This document shows positions 9,842 through 18,702 of a stretch of 64,000 bases of DNA, piece after piece (position 1 is the stretch's first letter; the number at the start of each line of letters is the position of its first letter). The notes below the pieces were generated by a model. It saw only the letters and a list, made by a program, of their open reading frames with translations. It was not told the DNA's origin and searched no databases. Position numbers and translations under genes: made by a program. This stretch comes from Dyella japonica DSM 16301. GTDB taxonomy: Bacteria > Pseudomonadota > Gammaproteobacteria > Xanthomonadales > Rhodanobacteraceae. The stretch is from assembly GCF_001010355.1 (NCBI RefSeq), contig NZ_JPLA01000008.1, forward strand, positions 1-64,000. The letters run 5' to 3'.

Positions 9842-11259
9842 TCACCCAGCCGATCAGTCTGCGCACCCGCCTCACCTGGCTGATCATCGCCGTGATGGTG
9901 GCCGTGCTGATACCGCTGGGCTGGATCAGCTATCGTCGCGAACTGCGCGAGATGAACGAACTGCTCGACGGTCGCCTCGCCCAGGCCGGCCGTACGCTGG
10001 GCACGCTGATCGCACACGGGCAATTGCCGCTGCACGAAGCGGACCTGCCCGCGATCACGCAAAGCGCCGACCGCCATCGCCATGGCGTGGTGGTGTCGGT
10101 ACATCCGCACAACTATGAACCGGAAGTCGGTTTTCAAGCCTACGATCCGCAGGGCGAATTGATCGCCGCCACTTCCAACTTCACCGACCTGCCGCCGCCG
10201 ACCGGCGAGGAGCGCGGCTTTCGCGACATCCAGCTCGAAGGCAAGCAGTGGCGCACGTTCACGCTGCAGAACCGCGCCGCCCTGGTGATCCGCATCGGCG
10301 AGCAGTCCGACAATCGCGCCGACATTGCGCGCGGCCTGGTGATCGAGCACACGCTGCCGCTGCTGGTGGGCCTGCCCTTGCTCGCGCTGCTGGTGAGCCT
10401 TGCCGTGAAACGCGGCCTGCGCCCGGTCGCCGTGCTCACCCAGATGCTGGACCGTCGCACGCCCGGCAGTCGCAAGCCGATGCCGGCGGATGTCGCGCCT
10501 GGCGAAATCAAGCCGCTCATCGTGGCGCTGAACCAGCAGTTGGAACGACTGGAGGACGCACTCGATCGCGAACACCGCTTTGCCACCGACGTCGCCCATG
10601 AGCTGCGCACGCCGCTCGCGGCGACCATGATCCATCTGGAAAGCGCAATGATTGCGGACGACCCTAGCGAAGTGGAATTCACCGTGCGTCACGCGCAGCA
10701 GAGTATGGCGCGGCTGGGGCGACGCATCGAGCAGATCCTGGCGATGGCCCGACTTGAGGCCGGCGCCGCTTCGCAACAGCGCAGGCCGATGGACCTGATC
10801 CGCATCGCCACCGAGGTGATTGAGGAACTGGCGCCGCTGATTGCCGAGAAGGACATCTCACTCAGCCTGGCGCATGACGACGACATGGCGCTTGTGCTTG
10901 GCCACGAAGTGGCACTCACGGCCATGTTTCGCAATCTGATCGAGAACGCCTTGCGCTACACGGAGACTGAAGGCCAGGTGGATGTTTCCGTTCACCGGGA
11001 CGCTGCGCAGGTGGTTATCGATATCTCCGACAACGGGCCGGGCATACCCGAGGATCGACGACAGGCCGTCTTCCAGCGCTTCCATCGTGAGGTGGAAAGC
11101 GCCACGCGTGGTTATGGCCTGGGGCTGAGTATCGTGCAGCGTGCGATCGAGTTGCACGAGGCGTCGATTGAACTGTTGGAATCGCCCTTGGGGCGTGGCT
11201 TGCTGGTGCGCATCCGCATGATTGCAGAGCCCGTCCATTCATCGAGAAACCTCCCATAG
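9838..11259 (+). CDS. sensor histidine kinase, QseC/PmrB-like
   Basis: 473 residues. Two membrane segments (about 12-32 and 165-185) enclose a periplasmic sensor of some 130 residues. A dimerisation/phosphoacceptor helix carries the H-box AHELRTPLAA with His254, and the ATPase domain has the N-box NLIENALRYTE, the G1 box DNGPGIPE and the G2 box GYGLGLS. It should phosphorylate the regulator encoded just upstream. The 3' end (about 11107-11225) is repeated in degraded form at 14021-14130, upstream of the RND operon. Confidence 0.95.
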   Translation: MITQPISLRTRLTWLIIAVMVAVLIPLGWISYRRELREMNELLDGRLAQAGRTLGTLIAHGQLPLHEADLPAITQSADRHRHGVVVSVHPHNYEPEVGFQAYDPQGELIAATSNFTDLPPPTGEERGFRDIQLEGKQWRTFTLQNRAALVIRIGEQSDNRADIARGLVIEHTLPLLVGLPLLALLVSLAVKRGLRPVAVLTQMLDRRTPGSRKPMPADVAPGEIKPLIVALNQQLERLEDALDREHRFATDVAHELRTPLAATMIHLESAMIADDPSEVEFTVRHAQQSMARLGRRIEQILAMARLEAGAASQQRRPMDLIRIATEVIEELAPLIAEKDISLSLAHDDDMALVLGHEVALTAMFRNLIENALRYTETEGQVDVSVHRDAAQVVIDISDNGPGIPEDRRQAVFQRFHREVESATRGYGLGLSIVQRAIELHEASIELLESPLGRGLLVRIRMIAEPVHSSRNLP

Positions 11260-11371
11260 CTGGTCATTTCCGCGCCTCGGAAAGCGGGCAGCGGCGGCCA
11301 TCGCCAGCAGGGTCTTCCTGAGACTCCTGGCAAGCTTGATGCGAAAGCAACCTCACCACGCCGTTGGCGGC

Positions 11372-11713
11372 CTATCGATCACCCGGGTCTTCTTGCACCG
11401 TCGATAGAAATCGCGACAGATGCTCGCGTACGTGAGGTTTCATTCGAGCGACTGCGCGGGCAATGAGCGGATGGAATGCCACCGTGTCCACCTGGTGTTG
11501 CTCCATCTCGCCACGACCCAATAGTAGCCAGTCAATCGAAATTTCCAGCACACCGCAGACGACCACGACATTGTCAATCGTCATGGCGCCGTCGTGGCAC
11601 CAGCGACTGATGGCGCTTTCCGTAACGCCGACAGCCGCTGCCATGGCGCTGAGCTTGGTCAAACCGCGAGCTCGCATGGCGGTCCGCAGACGACTCCCTC
11701 GTGTCTCTTCCAT
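11372..11713 (-). CDS. XRE-family helix-turn-helix regulator
   Basis: 113 residues. Residues 5-65 form a lambda-repressor-like helix-turn-helix: LSAMAAAVGVTESAISRWCHDG, read here as two helices joined at GVTE, followed by the usual ISIDWLLLGRG end helix. The C-terminal 45 residues have no recognised sensor motif. It lies in opposite orientation to the lipoprotein gene, with 311 bases between them, where both promoters would be. Such small phage-repressor-like regulators often mark accessory segments, which fits the other signs of insertion here. Target unknown. Confidence 0.85.
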   Translation of the reverse strand: MEETRGSRLRTAMRARGLTKLSAMAAAVGVTESAISRWCHDGAMTIDNVVVVCGVLEISIDWLLLGRGEMEQHQVDTVAFHPLIARAVARMKPHVREHLSRFLSTVQEDPGDR

Positions 11714-12024
11714 CCCGCCCCCTTTACACCATCGACGGATGCAAGTGCTTCACATGCCAGCCATCACGGCGCGTTGGACCGACGCCCATTACCCATGAAA
11801 AGCCCCACCTTTCGATCGTCTCCCGGCGAGGCCGCCTGAGCCGGGCTTCGCCTTGACGCTTGGCCAACCAGATCTGATGCCGCACGACGCTCGATTTCTT
11901 GCGCGTGGCTCAACATGCTTGAAGACCGCGCAAGGGAACTTGCTTGAGCGTGTTTCGCCCGTGGGCGCACGCTTGCAGAAGGCAGCGAAATCTCGCCTTG
12001 CTACAGGATTGAGGCTAACTTCCA
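11714..12024. other. divergent intergenic region, 311 bases
   Basis: This region separates the XRE gene from the lipoprotein gene and should contain both promoters. A GATTGAGG word lies 10-17 bases before ATG 12025 and is a usable ribosome site. Short frames on both strands have no signal peptide, motif or good start, so I call no gene. No clear operator symmetry was found. Confidence 0.5.
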
Positions 12025-13149
12025 ATGGACAAGTATCGGCTATGGATACGAGTGGCTGTCGTCCTGCTGGTGGGCATAGGTCTTTCGGCCTGCCACCGTG
12101 TCATCAGGCGCCCCTCTGCAGCGCCCCCGGCTCTAAGCGAGGAGGCCCTCGCTCCTCAGCTTATTCCCGTCAGAGCCACCACTACCTTGCGTGCCCACTA
12201 CTTCTACGTTGGTGCGGGCATGTGCCATGTCGTGGAATGCCCGGGCAACAACGCTCCCGTGCTGCTTGATGATTGCGGCTCCAGCAATTCGGATGGCGGA
12301 CTGACCAAAGATCAGGCGGTGGCTGCCGTGCAGGCAACCACGGCGGGACGTCCGGTGATCCTGGTCTTCAGTCATAGTGATGCGGATCACGGTAACTACG
12401 TCCCCGATATTTTTCCCAATCCAACCCCAGTGGCGATCCGCTCCATCTGGGGTGGCGGCTCCTATGCCAACTACAACGACCGGGTGAAAACGTGGTTACG
12501 TGAGGCTCGGGACGCTCACATACCCATCCGCATGAATGCCTTTCCCGATCCCGGGGTGACCGGCTTCGATCCCGGCTGGAGCAACGATGGCAACAGGGTC
12601 GATGCGCTGCAGTGCGGCACCGCCAATACTTACGTACTTACCGTCAACAGCACCAAGGGCGCCAATGCTGCAAGCATGATGCTGATGATTGATCACAACG
12701 GCGAAAAACTGCTGTTTCCCGGCGATGCCACAGGAGATGCCCAGGCACAGGCGGTTGAAAATGCCGGCAATAACCACAAGCCGGCCAATTTCCTTTTTAC
12801 CGACGTGCTGGAAGTCAGTCATCACGGCGCAGAAAGCAACGGAAGCAACAACAAGGCCTGGGCTGAGAGCACCCTTCCTCGCTATCTCCTTTCCAGTGCC
12901 GGCAACTCGTATTACCACCCACGTTGCCAAGCCATCCAGAATTACCGCGACGCCAACGGTGCTCGCCTGTTGGGCGCTCCGAAACACCTTCTCTACTGTG
13001 GCGAACATGGCCAGTGGTGGAAATACGAAGACGAGCCGTATGCCATTTTCGGAACGAACTCCAATGGCACCCTGACCGTCGACGTCAACGCGGGCGGCGC
13101 AGGTGCGCGCACGACGATCTACTGCGGTCCAAGCCAATGCACCAACTAG
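12025..13149 (+). CDS. metallo-beta-lactamase-fold lipoprotein, ComEC C-terminal-like
   Basis: 374 residues. A lipoprotein signal ends in the lipobox LSAC with Cys23. The globular part is a metallo-beta-lactamase fold: HSDADH at 117-122 (the HxDxDH form seen in ComEC/Rec2), FPGDA with Asp234, and SHHG at 265-268. These should bind one or two metal ions. Extra cysteines (67, 72, 84, 197 and several near the C-terminus) suggest disulphides, as expected for a cell-envelope protein. ComEC-type domains have been proposed to degrade the non-transported DNA strand, but ComEC membrane segments are absent. A free-standing envelope hydrolase or nuclease is inferred. The unknown gene follows after 45 bases, same strand. 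Confidence 0.85.
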   Translation: MDKYRLWIRVAVVLLVGIGLSACHRVIRRPSAAPPALSEEALAPQLIPVRATTTLRAHYFYVGAGMCHVVECPGNNAPVLLDDCGSSNSDGGLTKDQAVAAVQATTAGRPVILVFSHSDADHGNYVPDIFPNPTPVAIRSIWGGGSYANYNDRVKTWLREARDAHIPIRMNAFPDPGVTGFDPGWSNDGNRVDALQCGTANTYVLTVNSTKGANAASMMLMIDHNGEKLLFPGDATGDAQAQAVENAGNNHKPANFLFTDVLEVSHHGAESNGSNNKAWAESTLPRYLLSSAGNSYYHPRCQAIQNYRDANGARLLGAPKHLLYCGEHGQWWKYEDEPYAIFGTNSNGTLTVDVNAGGAGARTTIYCGPSQCTN

Positions 13150-13194
13150 CCTCCATCGGGCCGACCATCAACCATCTCCTAGGAGCAACATGCC

Positions 13195-13944
13195 ATGTCT
13201 CGCCTCACGCTTGAGGAACGCCTCCAGTACATCGAAAGCCTCCCCCTCGCAGACGCCGACCTTTCGTTGGCCAGGCTGGGTGGTGAAGAAGAAAAGAAAG
13301 GTGCAGCGGTTGATGCGGGGTCGGTTGTCTCGTTCGTCGCCAACGTGGGGCTGCAGCATCGCAAGGACGCACTCAATTCGACCCTGTACGCCCAGCTCGG
13401 GGCAAACGCGGCCTTCGATCGGATCAACAACGCGGTGGACTGGTACAACAAGTACATCGAGATACTGGAAAACATTGGTTGGGTGATCCAGTCGTTCGGG
13501 TTCACCAAGTACGATGGCAATGCCGCCTCGTTCGAAGTGGACACCGTTCTGATCGAATTGCTCGCTGCGCTGATGACCGAAGATGAGGAACTGGTCCTGA
13601 CTGAAGCCATCAATGCACTCAAGGCGCTTTCGGAGGGAAAAAAGGCGGCCACCATCTTCGAGACAGCAAGTCACGATCTCACCAAAGCCAACGCCCAGAT
13701 CGCCACCGCCTCCGATGAAAACGGTGTCATGTTCATGAAGATGGCGTTTTTCTATCTTCACACCGGCCAGAACATGACACGCGTCCTCTGGTTCACGTTC
13801 AACAGCTCCGATACCGAGATGTACAAGGCCGTTCAAACCATCAACTTGAACGAAGAGATCTATGAGGTTGTTCGCGATACCATCGTCGCGAGGTTAGGCG
13901 AAAGAGCAGCAAAGTACATCGACGACCTGCCTTTGGCTGACTGA
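13195..13944 (+). CDS. protein of unknown family with matching terminal motifs
   Basis: 249 residues, no signal peptide. The N-terminus (about residues 8-22) reads QYIESLPLAD and the last nine residues read YIDDLPLAD, so the same short motif closes both ends. Between them is a mostly helical, acidic protein with two hydrophobic helical stretches (about 115-130, LIELLAALM, and 180-205, MFMKMAFFYLHTGQ). There are no cysteines and no catalytic motif that I recognise. CTAGGAGC lies just before ATG 13195. It is probably cotranscribed with the lipoprotein gene 45 bases upstream; together they form a small accessory module. Function not assigned. Confidence 0.8.
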   Translation: MSRLTLEERLQYIESLPLADADLSLARLGGEEEKKGAAVDAGSVVSFVANVGLQHRKDALNSTLYAQLGANAAFDRINNAVDWYNKYIEILENIGWVIQSFGFTKYDGNAASFEVDTVLIELLAALMTEDEELVLTEAINALKALSEGKKAATIFETASHDLTKANAQIATASDENGVMFMKMAFFYLHTGQNMTRVLWFTFNSSDTEMYKAVQTINLNEEIYEVVRDTIVARLGERAAKYIDDLPLAD

Positions 13945-14011
13945 AAGCCGCTGAGAGTGCGATCGCACGCGTAGCGCCTGCTGCCTACGCCGCCTTTCGC
14001 ATTTCGCGCTC

Positions 14012-14143
14012 GACCGCGCCAGGTCATGGCCTGGGCCTGTGCATCGTGCGATTGAATTGCACGATGCGTCGATCGAATGGCTGAAGTCGCCGGTGGGGCG
14101 GGGATTGTTGGTGAGCATCCGGATGGCAGCGGTTCCCGGCTGA
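14012..14143 (+). pseudogene. frameshifted remnant of a histidine-kinase 3' end
   Basis: From the GGTCATGGCCTGGGCCTG word at 14022 the sequence follows the 3' end of the intact kinase gene (from about 11107), matching roughly four bases in five by hand count. It encodes a G2-box-like HGLGLCIV, then after a 7-base deletion AIELHDASIE and GRGLLVSIRM, ending at TGA 14141. The deletion shifts the frame and no N-terminal part precedes it. It lies in the same orientation as the kinase, directly upstream of the RND operon. Confidence 0.75.
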
Positions 14144-14169
14144 GCAGGCGCGCTTCGCTCCTTTTGATC

Positions 14170-14195
14170 GTCATTCCGGCGCAGGCCGGAATGAC
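14170..14195. repeat. short palindromic repeat
   Basis: Perfect 11-bp stem GTCATTCCGGC/GCCGGAATGAC with the loop GCAG. The same GGAATGAC ends occur at 52-103. It lies between the kinase remnant and the RND operon. Confidence 0.7.
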
Positions 14196-14290
14196 CAGCT
14201 TGAGAGCAAGGCGCCTCCCAAAAGGTTTCCACAAGATTGCCTTGCCATCATGGCCAGCGTCGGGCCTAAGGCCCTCAGGCTGTGGCGTCC

Positions 14291-17200
14291 ATGCTTGCTC
14301 TTGTCCGAATCGCCCTGTCGCGACCGCTGACCTTCATCGTGTTGGCCGTGCTTATCCTGATCGCCGGTCCGCTGGCCGCGTTGCGCACGCCCACCGATAT
14401 CTTCCCGAACATCGGCATACCGGTGATCAGCGTGGTGTGGAGCTACAACGGTCTGCCACCGGACCAGATGTCGGGTCGGGTCGTCTACTACTACGAACGC
14501 CAGCTCAGCACCTCGGTCAACAATATCGAGCACATCGAGTCGCAATCGCTGCCCGGCATGGGCATCGTGAAGATCTTCTTCCAGCCCGGCGTGGACATCC
14601 GCACGGCCACCGCACAGGTCACCTCGATCTCGCAGACGGTGCTCAAGCAGATGCCGCCCGGCATCACGCCGCCGCTGATCCTCAACTACAACGCCTCGAC
14701 CGTGCCCATCCTGCAGATGGCGCTGTCGAGCACCAGCATGTCCGAGGCGAAGATCCTCGACCAGGGCCTCAATGTGATGCGCCCCATGCTGACCTCGGTG
14801 CCTGGTGTGGCGGTACCCACGCCCTACGGCGGCGCGGCGCGCCAGGTCACGCTGGATCTTGATCCGCGCGCACTGGCCGCGAATGGTCTGTCCGCGCAGG
14901 ACGTGAGCAATGCGCTGGCCGCGCAGAACCAGATCATCCCGGTCGGCACGGCCAAGATCGGCATGGCCGAGTACCACGTGCAACTCAACAACAGCCCCGA
15001 TGCCGTCGACGAGCTCAATCAGCTGCCGGTCAAGACGGTGCATGGCGCCACCATCACCATCGGCGACGTGGCCCACGTGCGCGACGGCGCCGCGCCGCAG
15101 ACCAACGTGGTGCGCGTGGACGGCAAGCGTGCCGTGCTGATGCCCGCGCTGAAGGTGGGCGATGCATCGACGCTGGCGGTGGTGTCGGGCATCAAGCAGT
15201 TGATGCCGCACGTGCTGGAATCGCTGCCTTCCGCGCTCAAGGTGACACTGCTGAGCGATCAGTCGACCTTCGTGAAGGCGGCGATTTCATCGGTGGCGCG
15301 CGAAGGCATCATCGCCGCCCTGCTGACCTCGGTGATGATCCTGATCTTCCTGGGCAGCTGGCGCTCGACCGTGATCATCGCGGTGTCGATTCCGCTGGCC
15401 ATCCTTTCGGCCATCGCCCTGCTCTCGGCGACCGGACAAACGCTCAACGTGATGACGCTGGGCGGCCTCGCGCTGGCGGTAGGCATCCTGGTGGACGACG
15501 CCACGGTGACCATCGAGAACATCAATTGGCATCTTGAGCAAGGCAAGGACGTGCACACGGCGATCATGGACGGCGCCAGGCAGATCGTGACGCCGGCGTT
15601 CGTGTCCCTGCTGTGCATCTGCATCGTCTTCGTGCCGATGTTCCTGCTCGATGGTATCGCGGGCTTTCTGTTCCGGCCGATGGCGCTCGCGGTGATCTTC
15701 GCGATGGTGTCCTCGTTCGTGCTGTCGCGCACCCTCGTGCCGACGTTGGCCATGGCCTTGCTCAAGCCGCATCACATGGAAACAGGTCCGGGCGATCACC
15801 CGGAGGACGAGTATCTCAACCACCACGAGGGCGACCAGCCGGCGCGGCGCAAGCGGCGTGCGCTGGTGGCTTCCCTGGTGCGCTTCCAGCAACGCTTCGA
15901 GCACCGCTTTGCACAGGTGCGTGACGTCTACCACGCCACCCTGACGGCGGCGCTTGCCCATCGCCGCCGCTTCATCATCGGCTTTCTCGCCTTCGTGGTC
16001 GCATCGTTTGCGCTGGTGCCGCTGCTGGGCCGCGACTTCTTCCCCGATGTGGACGCCGGCGCCATCGCCCTGCATGTGCGCGCGCCGATGGGCACGCGCG
16101 TCGAGGAAACAGCAGCCGAGTTCGACCGCATCGAGCGTGCGATCCGCCAGGTCATTCCGGCCGATCAGTTGGACACGGTGATCGACAATATCGGCCTGCC
16201 GCTGTCGGGCGTGAACATGGTCTACAACGCCAGCGGCACGATTGGTCCGCAGGACGGCGAGATCCAGGTTGTGCTGAAGGAAGACCACGCGCCGACCGCC
16301 GATTTCGTGCGCGAACTGCGTGCGCGCTTGCCGCGCGAATTTCCGGGCACGCAGTTTGCGTTCCTGCCCGCCGACATGAGCTCGCAGATCCTCAACTTCG
16401 GTGCGCCCGCGCCGTTGGATATTTCCATCGCCGGCCGCGACCTCAAGGCGAACGAAGCCTACGCCACCGATATCCTCAAGCGCCTGCGCAGCGTGCCCGG
16501 TATCGCCGATGTACGCCTGCAGCAGAGCAGCAGCTATCCCCAGCTCAACGTGACGGTGAACCGCACGCGCGCCGACCGCCTGGGCGTGACCGAACGCGAT
16601 GTCACCAACAGCATGGTGGCCTCGCTGGCCGGCAGCTCGCAGGTGGCGCCGACCTTTTGGCTCAATCCCAGGAACGGCGTGTCCTATCCCATCGTGGCCG
16701 CCACGCCGCAATACAAGATGGACAGCATGGCCGATCTGGCCGGCCTGCCGGTGACGCCGGCCGGCAAGGGCGCCAGCCAGGTGCTTGGCGGCATTGCGAC
16801 CTTCATGCGCGTGCCAAGCGCAGCCGTGGTCTCCCACTACAACATCCTGCCGTCGTTCGACATCTATGCGGCCGTGCAGGATCGCGACCTGGGCGCGGTC
16901 GCGGGCGATGTGCAGAAGGTGCTGGATCAGTTTGCCGCCTCACGTCCCAAGGGCACTCTGGTCAGCCTCCATGGACAGGTGGGCACCATGAATGAGGCCT
17001 TTGGTGGGCTCGCCTTCGGCCTGGTCGGCGCGATCGTGCTGATCTATCTGCTGATCGTGGTGAACTTCCAGTCGTGGCTGGATCCGTTCGTGATCATCAC
17101 CGCCCTGCCCGCCGCGCTCGCCGGCATCGTGTGGATGCTGTTCCTCTCGCACACCACGCTGTCGGTGCCCGCATTGACCGGCGCGATCATGTGCATGGGC

Positions 17201-17530
17201 GTGGCCACGGCCAACTCGATCCTGGTGGTCAGTTTCTGCCGCGAACGCCTGGCCGAACATGGCGATGCGGTGAAGGCCGCGCTCGAAGCGGGCTTCACGC
17301 GATTTCGTCCGGTCTGCATGACCGCGCTGGCGATGATCATCGGCATGTTGCCGATGGCGCTGACCCACGAACAGAACTCGCCGCTGGGCCGCGCCGTGAT
17401 CGGCGGCCTGCTGTTTGCGACCTTCGCCACCCTGCTCTTCGTGCCGGTGATCTTCAGCATCGTGCATGGCCGCACGCAGGCACAGGCCGCCACCGATTCC
17501 GCCTCTGGAGTACCTGTCCATGTCGCATGA
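14291..17530 (+). CDS. RND efflux pump permease subunit
   Basis: About 1079 residues, the normal length for an AcrB/MdtB-type proton-driven exporter of the inner membrane. It starts with the first membrane helix (RPLTFIVLAVLILIAGPLA), followed by the large periplasmic porter domain. Helix 4 carries the family's paired aspartates (LAVGILVDDATV). The second half repeats the fold, with helix 8 near residue 575 and a last helix block ending near HGRTQAQ. ATG 14291 is preferred because CAGG lies 11 bases upstream; in-frame GTG 14282 is possible. The next gene overlaps by 11 bases. Substrate cannot be told from sequence. Confidence 0.95.
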   Translation: MLALVRIALSRPLTFIVLAVLILIAGPLAALRTPTDIFPNIGIPVISVVWSYNGLPPDQMSGRVVYYYERQLSTSVNNIEHIESQSLPGMGIVKIFFQPGVDIRTATAQVTSISQTVLKQMPPGITPPLILNYNASTVPILQMALSSTSMSEAKILDQGLNVMRPMLTSVPGVAVPTPYGGAARQVTLDLDPRALAANGLSAQDVSNALAAQNQIIPVGTAKIGMAEYHVQLNNSPDAVDELNQLPVKTVHGATITIGDVAHVRDGAAPQTNVVRVDGKRAVLMPALKVGDASTLAVVSGIKQLMPHVLESLPSALKVTLLSDQSTFVKAAISSVAREGIIAALLTSVMILIFLGSWRSTVIIAVSIPLAILSAIALLSATGQTLNVMTLGGLALAVGILVDDATVTIENINWHLEQGKDVHTAIMDGARQIVTPAFVSLLCICIVFVPMFLLDGIAGFLFRPMALAVIFAMVSSFVLSRTLVPTLAMALLKPHHMETGPGDHPEDEYLNHHEGDQPARRKRRALVASLVRFQQRFEHRFAQVRDVYHATLTAALAHRRRFIIGFLAFVVASFALVPLLGRDFFPDVDAGAIALHVRAPMGTRVEETAAEFDRIERAIRQVIPADQLDTVIDNIGLPLSGVNMVYNASGTIGPQDGEIQVVLKEDHAPTADFVRELRARLPREFPGTQFAFLPADMSSQILNFGAPAPLDISIAGRDLKANEAYATDILKRLRSVPGIADVRLQQSSSYPQLNVTVNRTRADRLGVTERDVTNSMVASLAGSSQVAPTFWLNPRNGVSYPIVAATPQYKMDSMADLAGLPVTPAGKGASQVLGGIATFMRVPSAAVVSHYNILPSFDIYAAVQDRDLGAVAGDVQKVLDQFAASRPKGTLVSLHGQVGTMNEAFGGLAFGLVGAIVLIYLLIVVNFQSWLDPFVIITALPAALAGIVWMLFLSHTTLSVPALTGAIMCMGVATANSILVVSFCRERLAEHGDAVKAALEAGFTRFRPVCMTALAMIIGMLPMALTHEQNSPLGRAVIGGLLFATFATLLFVPVIFSIVHGRTQAQAATDSASGVPVHVA

Positions 17531-18698
17531 CGCCACCATCGCCGCGCCCGCGCGCACGCCGAAGCTCGGCCGTGCCGTGCGCATCGGGCTCGCGCTGACC
17601 TTGCTTGCCACCATCGCCGGCATTTCCGTGCGCGCCTACGACTATCACCGTGTCGTGAAGTGGACGGATGCCCAGGTCACGCCCAGCGTGCAGCTGGTCA
17701 CCCCGGAGGGAGGCCACGGGCAGGCGAGCATGACGCTGCCCGGTCGTCTGGATGCGTGGATTGGCGCACCCATCCACGCGCGCGTCAGCGGCTACCTCAA
17801 GAGCTGGAGCCATGACATCGGCAGCCAGGTCAGCGCAGGCCAGTCGCTGGCCGAAATCGATACGCCGGAACTGGACCAGCAGTTCGAACAGGCCAAGGCC
17901 AACCTTGCCCGCGCCCAGGCGAACGCGCGACTGGCGGTGCTCACCGATAAGCGCTGGAAAAACCTGCTGCAGTCCAACTCCGTGTCCAAGCAGGAAGCCG
18001 ATGAAAAGGCAGGCGAAGCCGAAGCCGCGCAAGCCAATGTGCTGGGCGCGCAGGCGGATGTTGATCGCATTGCCGCGCTGGAAGCGTTCAAGCACATCAC
18101 CGCGCCATTTGCCGGCACAGTGACCGCACGCAATACCGATATCGGCGACCTGATCAGCGCCAACAGCGAGAACGCGCCGGCGCTGTTCACCGTATCCGAT
18201 ACCACGCGCATGCGCCTCTACGTGGAAGTGCCACAGGGCTATGCCGACGCCATTCGTCCCGACATGAGCGTGCAGCTGGATGTGCCCGATCACCCGGGCG
18301 AGCAGTTCAGCGGTCATCTCATCGGCAGCTCCGGCGCCGTGAGCCAGACCTCCGGCGCCCTGCTGGCCCAGTTTGAAGTGGACAATCGCGACGGTGCGCT
18401 GCTGCCCGGCGCCTATGCCGAAGTGCATCTGCCGCTGACGGGCAACAGCCATACGCTCACCGTGCCGGCAACGACGCTGATCTTCCGCGCGCAGGGTCCC
18501 CAGCTCGCCGTGGTTGGCGCCGACCACAAGGTCCAGCTGCGCGATGTGCACATCGCGATGGATCTGGGCGATCGGCTGCGCATCGACAAGGGTCTCAAGC
18601 CGGGCGACCGCGTGATCAACCATCCCTCCGATTCGCTGATGCAGGGCGATCTGGTGCAGGTGGCGGCGGGCGGCGACGGCACGGCGAAGCCGGAGTGA
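17520..18698 (+). CDS. RND efflux periplasmic adaptor (membrane fusion protein)
   Basis: 392-residue HlyD/AcrA-family adaptor linking the permease to the outer-membrane channel. An N-terminal membrane anchor (about 18-38) is followed by the split lipoyl domain (RVSGYLKSW ... HITAPFAGTVT), a helical hairpin rich in Ala and Gln (about 115-175), and beta-barrel and membrane-proximal domains. There is no lipobox, so it is held by its helix. TGGAG about 10 bases before ATG 17520 supports the start, which overlaps the permease stop. Middle gene of a three-gene operon. Confidence 0.93.
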   Translation: MSHDATIAAPARTPKLGRAVRIGLALTLLATIAGISVRAYDYHRVVKWTDAQVTPSVQLVTPEGGHGQASMTLPGRLDAWIGAPIHARVSGYLKSWSHDIGSQVSAGQSLAEIDTPELDQQFEQAKANLARAQANARLAVLTDKRWKNLLQSNSVSKQEADEKAGEAEAAQANVLGAQADVDRIAALEAFKHITAPFAGTVTARNTDIGDLISANSENAPALFTVSDTTRMRLYVEVPQGYADAIRPDMSVQLDVPDHPGEQFSGHLIGSSGAVSQTSGALLAQFEVDNRDGALLPGAYAEVHLPLTGNSHTLTVPATTLIFRAQGPQLAVVGADHKVQLRDVHIAMDLGDRLRIDKGLKPGDRVINHPSDSLMQGDLVQVAAGGDGTAKPE

Positions 18699-18702
18699 AA
18701 CC

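Noticed and set aside
11764-12025. Short minus-strand frames upstream of the lipoprotein gene
   Set aside because: No ribosome site, motif or signal peptide; they fall in the likely promoter region.
14077-14862. A forward open frame across the kinase remnant and the RND start
   Set aside because: The kinase-like sequence is in another frame after the deletion, and the rest overlaps the RND permease out of frame.
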